64,000 bases of DNA from Flavobacteriales bacterium (GTDB lineage Bacteria; Bacteroidota; Bacteroidia; Flavobacteriales_D; Crocinitomicaceae): NCBI GenBank assembly GCA_947475095.1, contig CANJLG010000011.1:1-64000 (forward strand), in the 5' to 3' direction. Below, piece after piece: positions 18,967 to 26,776 of this stretch (position 1 is the first letter of the stretch; every line of letters starts with the position of its first letter). Below the pieces are notes generated by a model that did not search any database, was not told the origin of the DNA, and saw nothing but the letters and a program-made list of their open reading frames with translations. The position numbers and the translations under genes were made by a program.

Positions 18967-21084
18967 ATGAAAATAAAATTCTTACTAGTTTTCGCTTATT
19001 CATTTTTTAATTTTTGCATTTATTCTCAATGTAATCTGATGGCAACCACAGTTGCCAACAATGCAATGGGTGGTGGGGCAAATGGCAGTGTTACATTAAC
19101 TGTTTCTGGTGGAACACCTCCTTATACTTTTGTTTGGAATAGTGGACAGACTACTCAGAATATTAATTTACTCCCTCCAGGTTGTTATTCAGTTATGATT
19201 ACGGACGCAGTAGGTTGTCAAGCAATGGCCATGGCCTGTTTAACGAATCTCACAGGTCCTATACTTTATGCGAATTCAAATCCTGTAAGTACGTTTTCTG
19301 TTGTAAACGGAGGTTTCACGCCTCAATGGGTGTGCGCTAACCAAACACTTCAAACCGATGGTGGAATAATGAAGATTTATTTGGAATCAGGTGCCACCAT
19401 GATTACGGGTGGTGGAATAGATACGGTTTATGCTAAAACTGGCTCCACAATTACCATGACAGGAGGGATTCACGTCATATACCACGAACCTGGTGTTACC
19501 TTAAACATGAATGGTGGAATTCCGACCCTTTATCCTTGTCCAAGTTTGGTGTTCAATTATTCCCTTGCGCCTGTTGGTGGTTGCGCTCCTATATTGACTT
19601 GTAACCTCGCAGTTTCTTTAAGTGTGGGAAATACGATCGGAGGAGCAAACAACGGAAGTATTAATACCACAGTTTCCAACGGTACCTTTCCGTTTACGTA
19701 TGCGTGGAGTAATGGTCAAACTACTTCCAACTTGAGTAACCTTGCAACTGGAGCATACAGTGTGATTGTAACAGATGCCAATGGATGTGCAGATACGGCC
19801 GCCGCTACCTTAATTAATTTAGCTGGTCCAACAGTTCTGTCTAATTCTAATGTGGTAAGCAGCTATCAAGTTGTGAACGGAGGATTTACCCCACAATGGG
19901 TTTGTCAAAATGATACCTTGTATACTGATGGTGGGATTATGAATGTTTACCTTGAATCTGGCGCAACCATGATTACGGGTGGTGGAATCGATAGTATTTT
20001 TGCGAAAACTGGTTCCACAATTATCATGAATGGTGGAATCCATAGAATCTATCATGAGCCTGGTGTGAATCTCGTTATGAATGGTGGGATTCCTTATTTG
20101 TATCCATGTCCGAGCTTAGTGTTTAATTACACTCAAGCGCCTGCGAATGGCTGCGTGCCAGTGCCGGTTTGTAATTTATCTGCAAGCGTTTCAACTATTA
20201 ACATAGATTGTTATGGGATGGCCTCAGGGTCTGTTACTGCAAACACCACTGGAGGAACAGGTCCTTACACTTATTTGTGGTCTCCAGGTGGAGCAACTAC
20301 CCAAACTGTCTCTAATTTACCTGCGGGCTGCTATACCGTTACTATTACTGATGTTAATGGATGTGTTGTAACTCAAACAGCGTGTATTACTCAAGCCCCT
20401 ATCTTTTCAGCAATTGCAACGATTGTAAACCCAATTTTATGTAATGGAAACAACGCTACAGTTATCGTGGCAGCATCTGGTGGAACTAGTCCGTATTCAG
20501 GAACAGGTTCATTTACTGTTCCAGCAGGAAATTACAACTATTCAGTTAGCGATGTAAACGGCTGTAACAGCAGCGTTTTTATTACTATATCAACACCTAC
20601 AGCAATTACATTCTCGACCAATTCTACCGATGAATTAATGGGCTTAGATGGAACTGCAACAGCAAGTGTATCGGGTGGTACCGCTCCGTATTCGTATCTA
20701 TGGACACCAGGCGGTCAAACGGGCGCGACTGCAACTGGGTTGGCTGCAGGGACATATACGGTCGAAGTAACCGATGCTAACGGCTGCACTGAATCCACAC
20801 AGGTTCAGGTTGCATCGCAAGTAGGCTTGAATGAACATAGTAGTTCGGACATAATTTCGATCTACCCAAATCCTGCAACTGAACAACTTTATATTAGAAA
20901 TCTAGTTGAAAATGATCCGATTGAAATTAAAATTTATTCGATCGATGGTCAGTTACTTAGTACGCTAAATGTATCGAGTGGCGTGGTCGTTTGCTTACCT
21001 GTTGATCAGTGGTCAAAAGGTGTCTATCATGTACATGTGAAATCAGCATCTGCTGCTTATACAATGCCTTTTGCGAAACAATAA
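18967..21084 (+). CDS. Secreted SprB-repeat protein with duplicated 17-residue-rung modules and T9SS type A tail
   Basis: 705 residues. Signal peptide ~1-20. Two tandem 190-residue units (21-210 and 211-400) each contain a SprB-like repeat (GGTPPYTFVWNSGQTTQNI ... CYSVMITDAVGC) and a module with four 17-residue rungs starting GGI and carrying IY/VY at positions 6-7, e.g. GGIDTVYAKTGSTITMT and GGIHVIYHEPGVTLNMN. Three more SprB-type repeats follow (~401-620). The last ~80 residues form a type A sorting tail (IISIYPNPATEQLYI, SIDGQLLSTL, KGVYHVHV). The rung pattern suggests a short parallel beta-helix. Role is likely surface adhesion or matrix; no catalytic motif is seen. Confidence 0.85.
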   Translation: MKIKFLLVFAYSFFNFCIYSQCNLMATTVANNAMGGGANGSVTLTVSGGTPPYTFVWNSGQTTQNINLLPPGCYSVMITDAVGCQAMAMACLTNLTGPILYANSNPVSTFSVVNGGFTPQWVCANQTLQTDGGIMKIYLESGATMITGGGIDTVYAKTGSTITMTGGIHVIYHEPGVTLNMNGGIPTLYPCPSLVFNYSLAPVGGCAPILTCNLAVSLSVGNTIGGANNGSINTTVSNGTFPFTYAWSNGQTTSNLSNLATGAYSVIVTDANGCADTAAATLINLAGPTVLSNSNVVSSYQVVNGGFTPQWVCQNDTLYTDGGIMNVYLESGATMITGGGIDSIFAKTGSTIIMNGGIHRIYHEPGVNLVMNGGIPYLYPCPSLVFNYTQAPANGCVPVPVCNLSASVSTINIDCYGMASGSVTANTTGGTGPYTYLWSPGGATTQTVSNLPAGCYTVTITDVNGCVVTQTACITQAPIFSAIATIVNPILCNGNNATVIVAASGGTSPYSGTGSFTVPAGNYNYSVSDVNGCNSSVFITISTPTAITFSTNSTDELMGLDGTATASVSGGTAPYSYLWTPGGQTGATATGLAAGTYTVEVTDANGCTESTQVQVASQVGLNEHSSSDIISIYPNPATEQLYIRNLVENDPIEIKIYSIDGQLLSTLNVSSGVVVCLPVDQWSKGVYHVHVKSASAAYTMPFAKQ
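19027..20166 (+). repeat. 570-bp in-frame tandem duplication inside the SprB-repeat gene
   Basis: Bases 19027-19596 and 19597-20166 encode the same domain pair at a constant offset of 570 bases (190 codons). Long nucleotide stretches are still alike, for instance around 19399-19423 and 19969-19993, while synonymous differences are frequent elsewhere, so the copying is not recent. Confidence 0.8.
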
Positions 21085-21109
21085 TCGGTGAATTTCTTTT
21101 GAATCATCG

Positions 21110-21139
21110 TTTGATTTAGTTAAAAAATACCTACTTTTG
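21110..21139 (+). promoter_or_regulatory. Promoter of the signal recognition particle RNA
   Basis: TTTG (21110-21113), an 18-base spacer and TACTTTTG (21132-21139) match the Bacteroidota -33/-7 consensus exactly. Predicted start of transcription at about 21144 coincides with the 5' end of the RNA's terminal stem. Confidence 0.75.
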
Positions 21140-21143
21140 CCTT

Positions 21144-21241
21144 GGGGTAAGTCTTTTACGACCAGCTCCCTCTGAATCCTCCAGGTCGGGAACGAAGCAA
21201 AGGTGTGAGGTTGTAGCGGTGCGATAGGAGTAGCTTACCCC
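21144..21241 (+). ncRNA. ffs: Signal recognition particle RNA, small bacterial (4.5S) type
   Basis: The ~98-base RNA is closed by an 8-bp terminal stem, GGGGTAAG (21144-21151) with CTTACCCC (21234-21241). Near the apex lies CAGGTCGGGAACGAAGC: a GGAA tetraloop closed by TCG/CGA, followed by the asymmetric AAGC strand that binds the Ffh M domain, the hallmark of domain IV. CCTC (21179-) pairs with GAGG beyond it. With Ffh it targets nascent membrane and secreted proteins to the inner membrane. A run of seven Ts (21244-21250) right after the closing stem serves as terminator. Confidence 0.88.
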
Positions 21242-21250
21242 TCTTTTTTT
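21234..21250 (+). terminator. T-run terminator of the SRP RNA
   Basis: The closing stem of the RNA ends at 21241 and is followed by C and TTTTTTT (21244-21250), so the terminal helix doubles as the terminator hairpin. Confidence 0.6.
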
Positions 21251-21268
21251 CTTAAAGTATTGAAAATC

Positions 21269-21562
21269 ATGAAATCCATTTTCTTTCTTTCTTTTATATT
21301 TCTTCTTTTTGTTTCGTGTAATAAAGATCGAGCTTGTCCTGGTTCTGTTGAAGGTGTTATGCATAATTATGCAGGATTAGATGGTTGTGGATGGGTCATT
21401 GAAATCAATGGTTCCATCTATGAGCCAACGAATATCAATGACTTTAATGCTAATTTTTTAGTGGAGGGAAAGCAGGTGAATGTTAGCTATGAGGAGAAGG
21501 GAATGGCTAGTATTTGTATGGTGGGGCCGACGATTTTCATAAGTTGCTTAAGTGAAAATTAA
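21269..21562 (+). CDS. Small lipoprotein, function unknown
   Basis: 97 residues starting MKSIFFLSFIFLLFVSC; the ATG at 21269 is preferred over an in-frame TTG at 21260. Residues 14-17 (FVSC) form a lipobox, so the mature protein should be lipid-anchored at Cys17 and begin CNKDRACPGSVEG. The body has four further cysteines and a small beta-rich pattern (GCGWVIEINGSIYEP ... VNVSYEEKG), which looks like the small Bacteroidota lipoproteins of about 100 residues with a conserved GCGW start. It begins 19 bases after the SRP RNA terminator; no promoter of its own is clear. Confidence 0.75.
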   Translation: MKSIFFLSFIFLLFVSCNKDRACPGSVEGVMHNYAGLDGCGWVIEINGSIYEPTNINDFNANFLVEGKQVNVSYEEKGMASICMVGPTIFISCLSEN

Positions 21563-21583
21563 TAATCTGCTAATTAAATTACC

Positions 21584-21613
21584 TTGCTGACTTGAAAGTT
21601 CTATGTAATTTTG
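21584..21613 (+). promoter_or_regulatory. Promoter of the epimerase-CBS/DAHP synthase operon
   Basis: TTG at 21584-21586, a 19-base spacer and TAATTTTG at 21606-21613 (perfect TAnnTTTG). Transcription should start near 21619, giving a leader of only ~8 bases before ATG 21627. Confidence 0.6.
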
Positions 21614-21626
21614 GGAAAAGTCAAGC

Positions 21627-22631
21627 ATGAAAATATCCGCGTCAATTTACAGTGATAAAAATCGAGGTCTAGAGGCGGTAATTGCTGATTTGGCTGCGCA
21701 TCAAGTGGAGTTGCTCCATGTAGATTGTAATGATGATGTAGCGGTTTTCGATGACATTAAGCGAATTCGAAGCTGGTGTAGTTTGCCCATCGACCTTCAT
21801 ATAATTACTGATCAACCGGCTAAATTCTTTCCACTTTTATTGGAAACACCAGTTGATTATTTAACTTTTCAGTTCGAAAACCTATCAGAGCCCCTTGTTA
21901 TACCAAAAGAAATTACAGGAAAAAAAGGATTGGCAATAACCACACATACTTCGGTAGCTGCTTTTGATAGCTATTCCTGGTTTGATTTTATCCTCATCAT
22001 GGCAACTATTCCGGGTCAGAGTGGGGGTCTCTTTGATAAGCATAACTTTAGTAAAATCAGATCATTCAGAAATCGGTATCCGAGTAAATCCATTCATGTT
22101 GATGGTGGGGTCAATGCTGAGGTTTCGTTTATTCTTAGAAATATGGGGGTGAGCACCTCTGTTTCTGGCTCTTATTTATTTAACGCCCCAAGTATAGGTC
22201 AAGCCTTAATGAATTTGACCAAGCGAGATATTGAGTCCCAATTTATGGTCTCTGATTTTATGACGCCACTTCAAGAAGCGCCATTTGTAAGGGAATCATC
22301 TTGCACGAAAAAATCAATTTTAGAAACTGTCGAAAATGGAAATCTTGGGTTTTGTCTCGTTATTGATGAGCTGAATAAACTTATAGGGATCGTTTCGAGC
22401 GCGGATATTCGTAAAGCGCTATTGCGTAAAATTGATGATCCGCAAACCATCACGCCAAGTGATTTCATGAATCGAAAACCGCGAACCTTGTACACGCATT
22501 ATACCGTTTACGAAATGCTACAGGATATAAAAAAATGCCCATTTTCAGTCATGTATCTTCCCGTTATCGATGAAAATCAAACGGTGCATGGAATTGTTAA
22601 CTTTGTACACCTTATTAAAGGAGAATTATGA
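21627..22631 (+). CDS. Ribulose-phosphate 3-epimerase-like barrel fused to a CBS-domain pair
   Basis: 334 residues. Residues 1-~205 match ribulose-phosphate epimerase: ISASIYS at the N-terminus, LLHVDCND (~35), PIDLHII (~57), FILIMATIPGQSGG (~120) and SIHVDGGVN (~155). The catalytic Ser, two His and two Asp of the family can all be placed. Residues ~210-334 form two CBS motifs (FMTPLQEAPFV ... LIGIVSSADIRKAL; FMNRKPRTLYTHYTV ... VHGIVNFVHLI), which usually bind adenine nucleotides. The natural reading is an epimerase interconverting ribulose-5- and xylulose-5-phosphate under energy-charge control. It is first in an operon and overlaps the DAHP synthase ATG by four bases. The fusion is unusual; activity is inferred. 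Confidence 0.75.
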   Translation: MKISASIYSDKNRGLEAVIADLAAHQVELLHVDCNDDVAVFDDIKRIRSWCSLPIDLHIITDQPAKFFPLLLETPVDYLTFQFENLSEPLVIPKEITGKKGLAITTHTSVAAFDSYSWFDFILIMATIPGQSGGLFDKHNFSKIRSFRNRYPSKSIHVDGGVNAEVSFILRNMGVSTSVSGSYLFNAPSIGQALMNLTKRDIESQFMVSDFMTPLQEAPFVRESSCTKKSILETVENGNLGFCLVIDELNKLIGIVSSADIRKALLRKIDDPQTITPSDFMNRKPRTLYTHYTVYEMLQDIKKCPFSVMYLPVIDENQTVHGIVNFVHLIKGEL

Positions 22632-23623
22632 TTATACAACTAAAGAAAAGCGTTTCTAATGAGCAAGCTAAACAATTAGCTGCTGCAGTAAATGCCTTTC
22701 ATATTTATAATGAAAACCACGTTTTAATTACTGGTTCAGGAACAAAGGAGCTTCCCGCTTTATTGGAGGATGTTTCGGATAAATATTGGGTGTTTCCAAA
22801 TGATATGCAATTGGCTTCTAAAGTTTATCAAGCTAATAAACGCACGGTTAATTTTGGTAATGTTTCGATAGGAGGAACAACTAATCATACGGTTTTAATT
22901 GGCGGACCATGTTCAGTGGAATCGGAAGATCAAATTCGTTCTTCGGCTGAATTATTAGTTAATCTGGGATTAAGCACCTTGAGAGGCGGTTGTTACAAGC
23001 CTAGAACAAGTCCTTATTCTTTTCAAGGATTAGGATTGGAAGGATTGAAATTATTAGCTAAAATGCGAGAGGAATTTGGTTTGAATGTTATTACTGAAGC
23101 ACGTGATGCAACTCATATTGATGAAATAATTGAGTATACTGATATTATTCAAGTAGGGGCAAAAGCAATGTATGATCAGGGAATTTTACGTGCTTGTGCC
23201 AAAACGAACAAGCCAGTTTTGATTAAGCGTGGCTTTGGGACTACATTACAAGAATTTGTGCAGGCAGCAGAATTTGTGCTTTCAGGAGGAAATGAAAATG
23301 TTGTTTTGTGTGAAAGAGGAATCAGAACATTTGAAACTGGAACGCGCTTCACCCTAGATTTATGCGGGGTGGCTTGGCTGCAAGAATATACGAATTTGCC
23401 GATAATACTCGATCCTTCTCACGCCATTGGTTATGCATACGGGGTTCCTGTTCTCGCAAAAGCTTGTGTTGCAATGGGAATTGATGGATTACTTATCGAA
23501 ACACATCCCAATCCAAAAGTTGCTTTGTCTGATGCTTCGCAGCAATTGACATACCCTCAATTTGAGCAGTTGCATCACGATCTTCAAAAAGTCGCAGCAA
23601 GTGTAGGATTTAAAATGGTTTAA
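22628..23623 (+). CDS. aroF: 3-deoxy-7-phosphoheptulonate (DAHP) synthase with N-terminal regulatory domain
   Basis: 331 residues of the short, Thermotoga-like class: a ~70-residue N-terminal ferredoxin-like domain (MIIQLKKSVSNEQAKQLA...) used for feedback control by aromatic amino acids, then a TIM barrel with IGGPCSVES (~90), LRGGCYKPRTSPYSFQGLG, IIQVGAKAMYDQG, PVLIKRGFGTT, CERGIRTFE and ILDPSHAIGYAY. It joins erythrose-4-phosphate and phosphoenolpyruvate, the first step of the shikimate pathway. The gene overlaps the epimerase-CBS gene by four bases and is one base from the next gene, so the four genes are certainly co-transcribed. Confidence 0.92.
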   Translation: MIIQLKKSVSNEQAKQLAAAVNAFHIYNENHVLITGSGTKELPALLEDVSDKYWVFPNDMQLASKVYQANKRTVNFGNVSIGGTTNHTVLIGGPCSVESEDQIRSSAELLVNLGLSTLRGGCYKPRTSPYSFQGLGLEGLKLLAKMREEFGLNVITEARDATHIDEIIEYTDIIQVGAKAMYDQGILRACAKTNKPVLIKRGFGTTLQEFVQAAEFVLSGGNENVVLCERGIRTFETGTRFTLDLCGVAWLQEYTNLPIILDPSHAIGYAYGVPVLAKACVAMGIDGLLIETHPNPKVALSDASQQLTYPQFEQLHHDLQKVAASVGFKMV

Positions 23624-23624
23624 T

Positions 23625-24302
23625 ATGCACCTAGAACAAAATATTAAAGGGCTTTGCTCAAAACATGGTATCGATTTTAATAGCTTTTTAGGTGATCTTG
23701 AAGTGGATGCTGTGGAAGAATTATCTGTCTTTGATTTAGAAGCAATATGCGAAGAATATGAAGTCGATTTATTTTCCCTGCTTTTTAAACCGCTCTATAA
23801 AACGGCTGCATTAAAAAAGAAACTAGATAAGATTAAGTTTTTAGTACTAGATGTTGACGGTGTAATGACCGATGGTGGCATGTATATGTCTGAAAATGGG
23901 GATCAACTTAAAAAATACAACACCAAAGATGGAATGGGCATTATTCACTTGACAAAAAGTGGATTTCAAGTTGGGATTATTTCCTCAGGTTTCACGAATT
24001 CTATGGTTCAAAAACGAGCTGAATTATTAGGTATTCAAAAATGTTACGTTGGACGAGAATCTAAACTAGAAATATTAACAAGTTGGTGTACTGAACAAGC
24101 TATTAAGTTGGATGAAGTTGCTTTTATTGGTGACGATATTAATGATCTTCCTATCCTGAAAAAAGTTGGAATTGCTGCATGTCCTTCTGATGCTGTTGTA
24201 TCAGTAAAGTCGGCTGCTCATATTGTTCTTACCGCTCCTGGTGGAGCCGGATGTATCCGTGAATTTATTGATGCCTTTCTACTAAATGAACCCATTTCTT
24301 AA
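23625..24302 (+). CDS. KdsC-like HAD phosphatase with N-terminal extension
   Basis: 225 residues. The HAD part (from ~65) carries LVLDVDGVMTDGG (nucleophile DxD), KKYNTKDGMGI, VGIISSG, and FIGDDINDLPIL: the sequence layout of 3-deoxy-D-manno-octulosonate-8-phosphate phosphatase and the phosphatase half of sialic-acid-type enzymes. The extra ~60 residues at the N-terminus (MHLEQNIKGLCSKHGIDF...) are acidic and helical and are not part of the usual ~175-residue KdsC. Being sandwiched behind DAHP synthase rather than KDO-8-P synthase leaves the substrate open: KDO-8-P, a DAHP-like ulosonate or another sugar phosphate. Confidence 0.8.
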   Translation: MHLEQNIKGLCSKHGIDFNSFLGDLEVDAVEELSVFDLEAICEEYEVDLFSLLFKPLYKTAALKKKLDKIKFLVLDVDGVMTDGGMYMSENGDQLKKYNTKDGMGIIHLTKSGFQVGIISSGFTNSMVQKRAELLGIQKCYVGRESKLEILTSWCTEQAIKLDEVAFIGDDINDLPILKKVGIAACPSDAVVSVKSAAHIVLTAPGGAGCIREFIDAFLLNEPIS

Positions 24303-24317
24303 TTATCAAACTTTAGT

Positions 24318-25535
24318 ATGAAAACAATGCGCATAGGGATTATCCGTGAAGGGAAAATACCACCAGATTTTAGAGTTGCCCTCACACCATTGCAATGCTT
24401 GGCTGTGAAGAAAATGTATCCTAATTTAAAAATTGTGGTTCAAACAAGCCCAATACGAGCCTATAATGACGAGGAATATGCATCGCTCGGTATTGAGATT
24501 GTTGAAGATTTAGCGGATTGTGATGTGATATTTGGTATAAAGGAAGTTCCCATTGAGAACTTGATTCCGAATAAGATGTTTTTCTTTTTTTCGCATACCA
24601 TAAAACAACAACCCTTCAATCGACTCCTTCTTAAAAGTATTCTTGCGAAGAAAATTCAATTAGTGGATTATGAAGTTATTCGTGATGTAAAACACAGTCG
24701 TTTAATTGGTTTTGGCCGCTATGCAGGAATTGTTGGTTGTTATAACGCTTTTCTTACCTATGGACTAAAAAGTGGTCGTTACAGTTTAAAGCCAGCACAC
24801 ACATGCCATGATCGTAAAGAGGTGGAGGCAGAATTGAAGAAAGTAAACCTGCCGAATGATTTTCGAGTGGTTTTAACCGGTTTTGGTAGGGTGGGGCATG
24901 GTGCTGCAGAAATCATGCGCTTATTGCCTATAAAAGAAATTACAGCAGCGGAATTTTTAACGCAAACCTTTAATTATCCTGTTTTTACTCAATTGGAAAG
25001 CGGAGATTATTATGCTAATACCCTGAACGAACCCTTCGATAAAACCCATTTTTACAAGCATCCTGAACATTATATTTCCACTTTTAGTAAGTATTTACCA
25101 CTTTGCGACATGTATATTCCTTGTCATTTTTGGGATAGCCGTTCACCTAAAATCGTAGAGCAAGCTGATTTAAATATGCCAAATCGACGAATAAAGGTGA
25201 TTGCTGATATTTCATGCGATGTAGCGGGACCAATTGCCAGTACCATTCGCTCTTCAAAAATATCCTCACCAATTTATGGCTATGATCCTTCAACTGGTCT
25301 TGAGCTTGATTTTATGGATGAAAATGCGATTGCTGTTATGGCCGTTGATAATTTGCCGTGCGAATTACCTCGAGATGCATCAGAACATTTTGGTGATGAG
25401 TTGATTAAGATAGTGATACCAATATTACTTGGCGACGACCCTGAAAACATTCTGGAGCGCGCATCGGAAACGAATAAACTCGGAGAATTGATGCCTGAAT
25501 TCAGCTATTTAAGCGACTATGTTAGTTTACCGTAA
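24318..25535 (+). CDS. Saccharopine dehydrogenase/alanine dehydrogenase-like NAD(P) oxidoreductase
   Basis: 405 residues. The N-terminal domain (MRIGIIREGKIPPDFRVALT, SPIRAYNDEEY, DVIFGIKEVP, FFFSHTIKQQ, LVDYEVIRD, GFGRYAGIVGCYNAF) matches lysine-forming saccharopine dehydrogenase and the alanine dehydrogenase/transhydrogenase superfamily. A Rossmann motif VVLTGFGRVGHGAAEIM lies at ~190-207, and IADISCDVAGPIAST is the region near the active site. The likely chemistry is reversible oxidation of an amino-acid-type secondary amine with NAD(H); substrate not determined. It follows the phosphatase gene by 15 bases. The true start may be ATG 24318 or 24327. Confidence 0.75.
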   Translation: MKTMRIGIIREGKIPPDFRVALTPLQCLAVKKMYPNLKIVVQTSPIRAYNDEEYASLGIEIVEDLADCDVIFGIKEVPIENLIPNKMFFFFSHTIKQQPFNRLLLKSILAKKIQLVDYEVIRDVKHSRLIGFGRYAGIVGCYNAFLTYGLKSGRYSLKPAHTCHDRKEVEAELKKVNLPNDFRVVLTGFGRVGHGAAEIMRLLPIKEITAAEFLTQTFNYPVFTQLESGDYYANTLNEPFDKTHFYKHPEHYISTFSKYLPLCDMYIPCHFWDSRSPKIVEQADLNMPNRRIKVIADISCDVAGPIASTIRSSKISSPIYGYDPSTGLELDFMDENAIAVMAVDNLPCELPRDASEHFGDELIKIVIPILLGDDPENILERASETNKLGELMPEFSYLSDYVSLP

Positions 25536-25675
25536 GTTGCATTCTGATAATATTCCGTTTAAATGCAAGAAATATTTTTTATTCGTAAAATAGCATTCAT
25601 CTCAAGAAAGTAAAAACATAACAATCAAATGCGTATTTATTATAGTAATAATTTCTAAATGGAATGGAAATTGGT

Positions 25676-25683
25676 TAAATTTG
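25676..25683 (+). promoter_or_regulatory. -7 promoter element setting a leaderless start
   Basis: TAAATTTG, a perfect TAnnTTTG, ends five bases before ATG 25689 and lies downstream of the alternative ATG at 25659, which therefore cannot be on this transcript. Confidence 0.5.
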
Positions 25684-25688
25684 GGGGA

Positions 25689-26771
25689 ATGAAATTTCAG
25701 CTTTCTTTTCTGCTATTCGCTTTTCCCTTTATTGTGCTCTGTCAAGGGGTTATTCCTGTTAAAAACTTCAATAATTTTTTCATGAGTTTTAACAATGGAT
25801 TTTTTAATCAAATTGAAGTGCAAGCGATCGGTACCTATAAAGCTGGAGATGAAATGGTTGCGTATATTGATAATCGTGGGAATTTGAGATTGTATGATGG
25901 TAAAACTCGTAGAGATATTACCAACTTAAATGTTGATTTTCAGGTTTCTGATCATTTGTTAGGGTATCGAATCGGACCAACTTTAAACATGTGGGATGCA
26001 GGAAAACTTCAAACGCTTACTTATTTTGGAAGAGATTACCTTGTAAAAGATAGTCTTATTGTCTATGAAGACACTCGATTTAATACTATTAATGTGTATT
26101 GGAATAAATCAACTACTACTTTGGCTACGGTGATGGGAGATTTGTCACTTCCAGCTTCTGTAGGAGAAAATATGGTGGTATTTAAAGATAATGGCAATTT
26201 GTTTAAAATATTTTGGCAGGGAATGATCTACGAAATTGGCTCTTGGACAGGTTCGGCTATTGATTTTCAAATTGGCACAGATATCTTATGTTTTAATGAC
26301 CCAACCACTCGAACTTTTGTGGCTTTTCAGAACGGGCAATTTATCGATGTCGAAGCTCAGTTTATGAGAAAATATAAGGCTGGCAGAGGGTTTTTAGTGT
26401 ATGAAGATTTGAATTCCAACTTATGGTTATTTAAAAATGGTGAGAAGGTGCAGCTTTCGAATTTTTCTCCATCTTTTTGGGATGTAAAAGACGATATGGT
26501 TGTTTGGTCTGAAAATTCGTATTTATTTGCTTACACTAACGATGCAAAAGTCGAGGTAGCTAATTTTACACCAACAGATTATCAAATAAAAAATAATATT
26601 TTAGCTTTCCGAAACATTATGGGTGGAGTTAGCGCATTAGTTGATGGTAAAACAGAAGAAATTACAACTGTTTTTAAAGCTGAATATGAAATCTATGGCA
26701 ATTCAGTATTGGTAAAGTTGTTAAATCAAAGCAACATTGTTTTTCAGAAAGGCCATCTTTATTCAAATTAG
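25689..26771 (+). CDS. Secreted beta-propeller-like protein, function unknown
   Basis: 360 residues. Start at 25689 gives a clean signal peptide (MKFQLSFLLFAFPFIVLCQG); an upstream in-frame ATG at 25659 adds ten charged residues and lies before the -7 element. The mature part is made of ~45-residue repeats with the pattern 'vx DG/NG ... L ... D.lv.y.d ... l.vw..g', e.g. DEMVAYIDNRGNLRLYDG, DSLIVYEDTRFNTINVYWN, ENMVVFKDNGNLFKIFWQG, GRGFLVYEDLNSNLWLFKNG. This suggests a beta-propeller without recognisable catalytic residues. The NlpC/P60 gene starts five bases after its stop, so a periplasmic or surface role linked to the cell wall is possible. Confidence 0.7.
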   Translation: MKFQLSFLLFAFPFIVLCQGVIPVKNFNNFFMSFNNGFFNQIEVQAIGTYKAGDEMVAYIDNRGNLRLYDGKTRRDITNLNVDFQVSDHLLGYRIGPTLNMWDAGKLQTLTYFGRDYLVKDSLIVYEDTRFNTINVYWNKSTTTLATVMGDLSLPASVGENMVVFKDNGNLFKIFWQGMIYEIGSWTGSAIDFQIGTDILCFNDPTTRTFVAFQNGQFIDVEAQFMRKYKAGRGFLVYEDLNSNLWLFKNGEKVQLSNFSPSFWDVKDDMVVWSENSYLFAYTNDAKVEVANFTPTDYQIKNNILAFRNIMGGVSALVDGKTEEITTVFKAEYEIYGNSVLVKLLNQSNIVFQKGHLYSN

Positions 26772-26776
26772 GACGC

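Noticed and set aside
21131-21364. Minus-strand frame of 77 codons over the SRP RNA
   Set aside because: It covers a structured RNA gene and the start of the lipoprotein gene and has low-complexity lysine content only.
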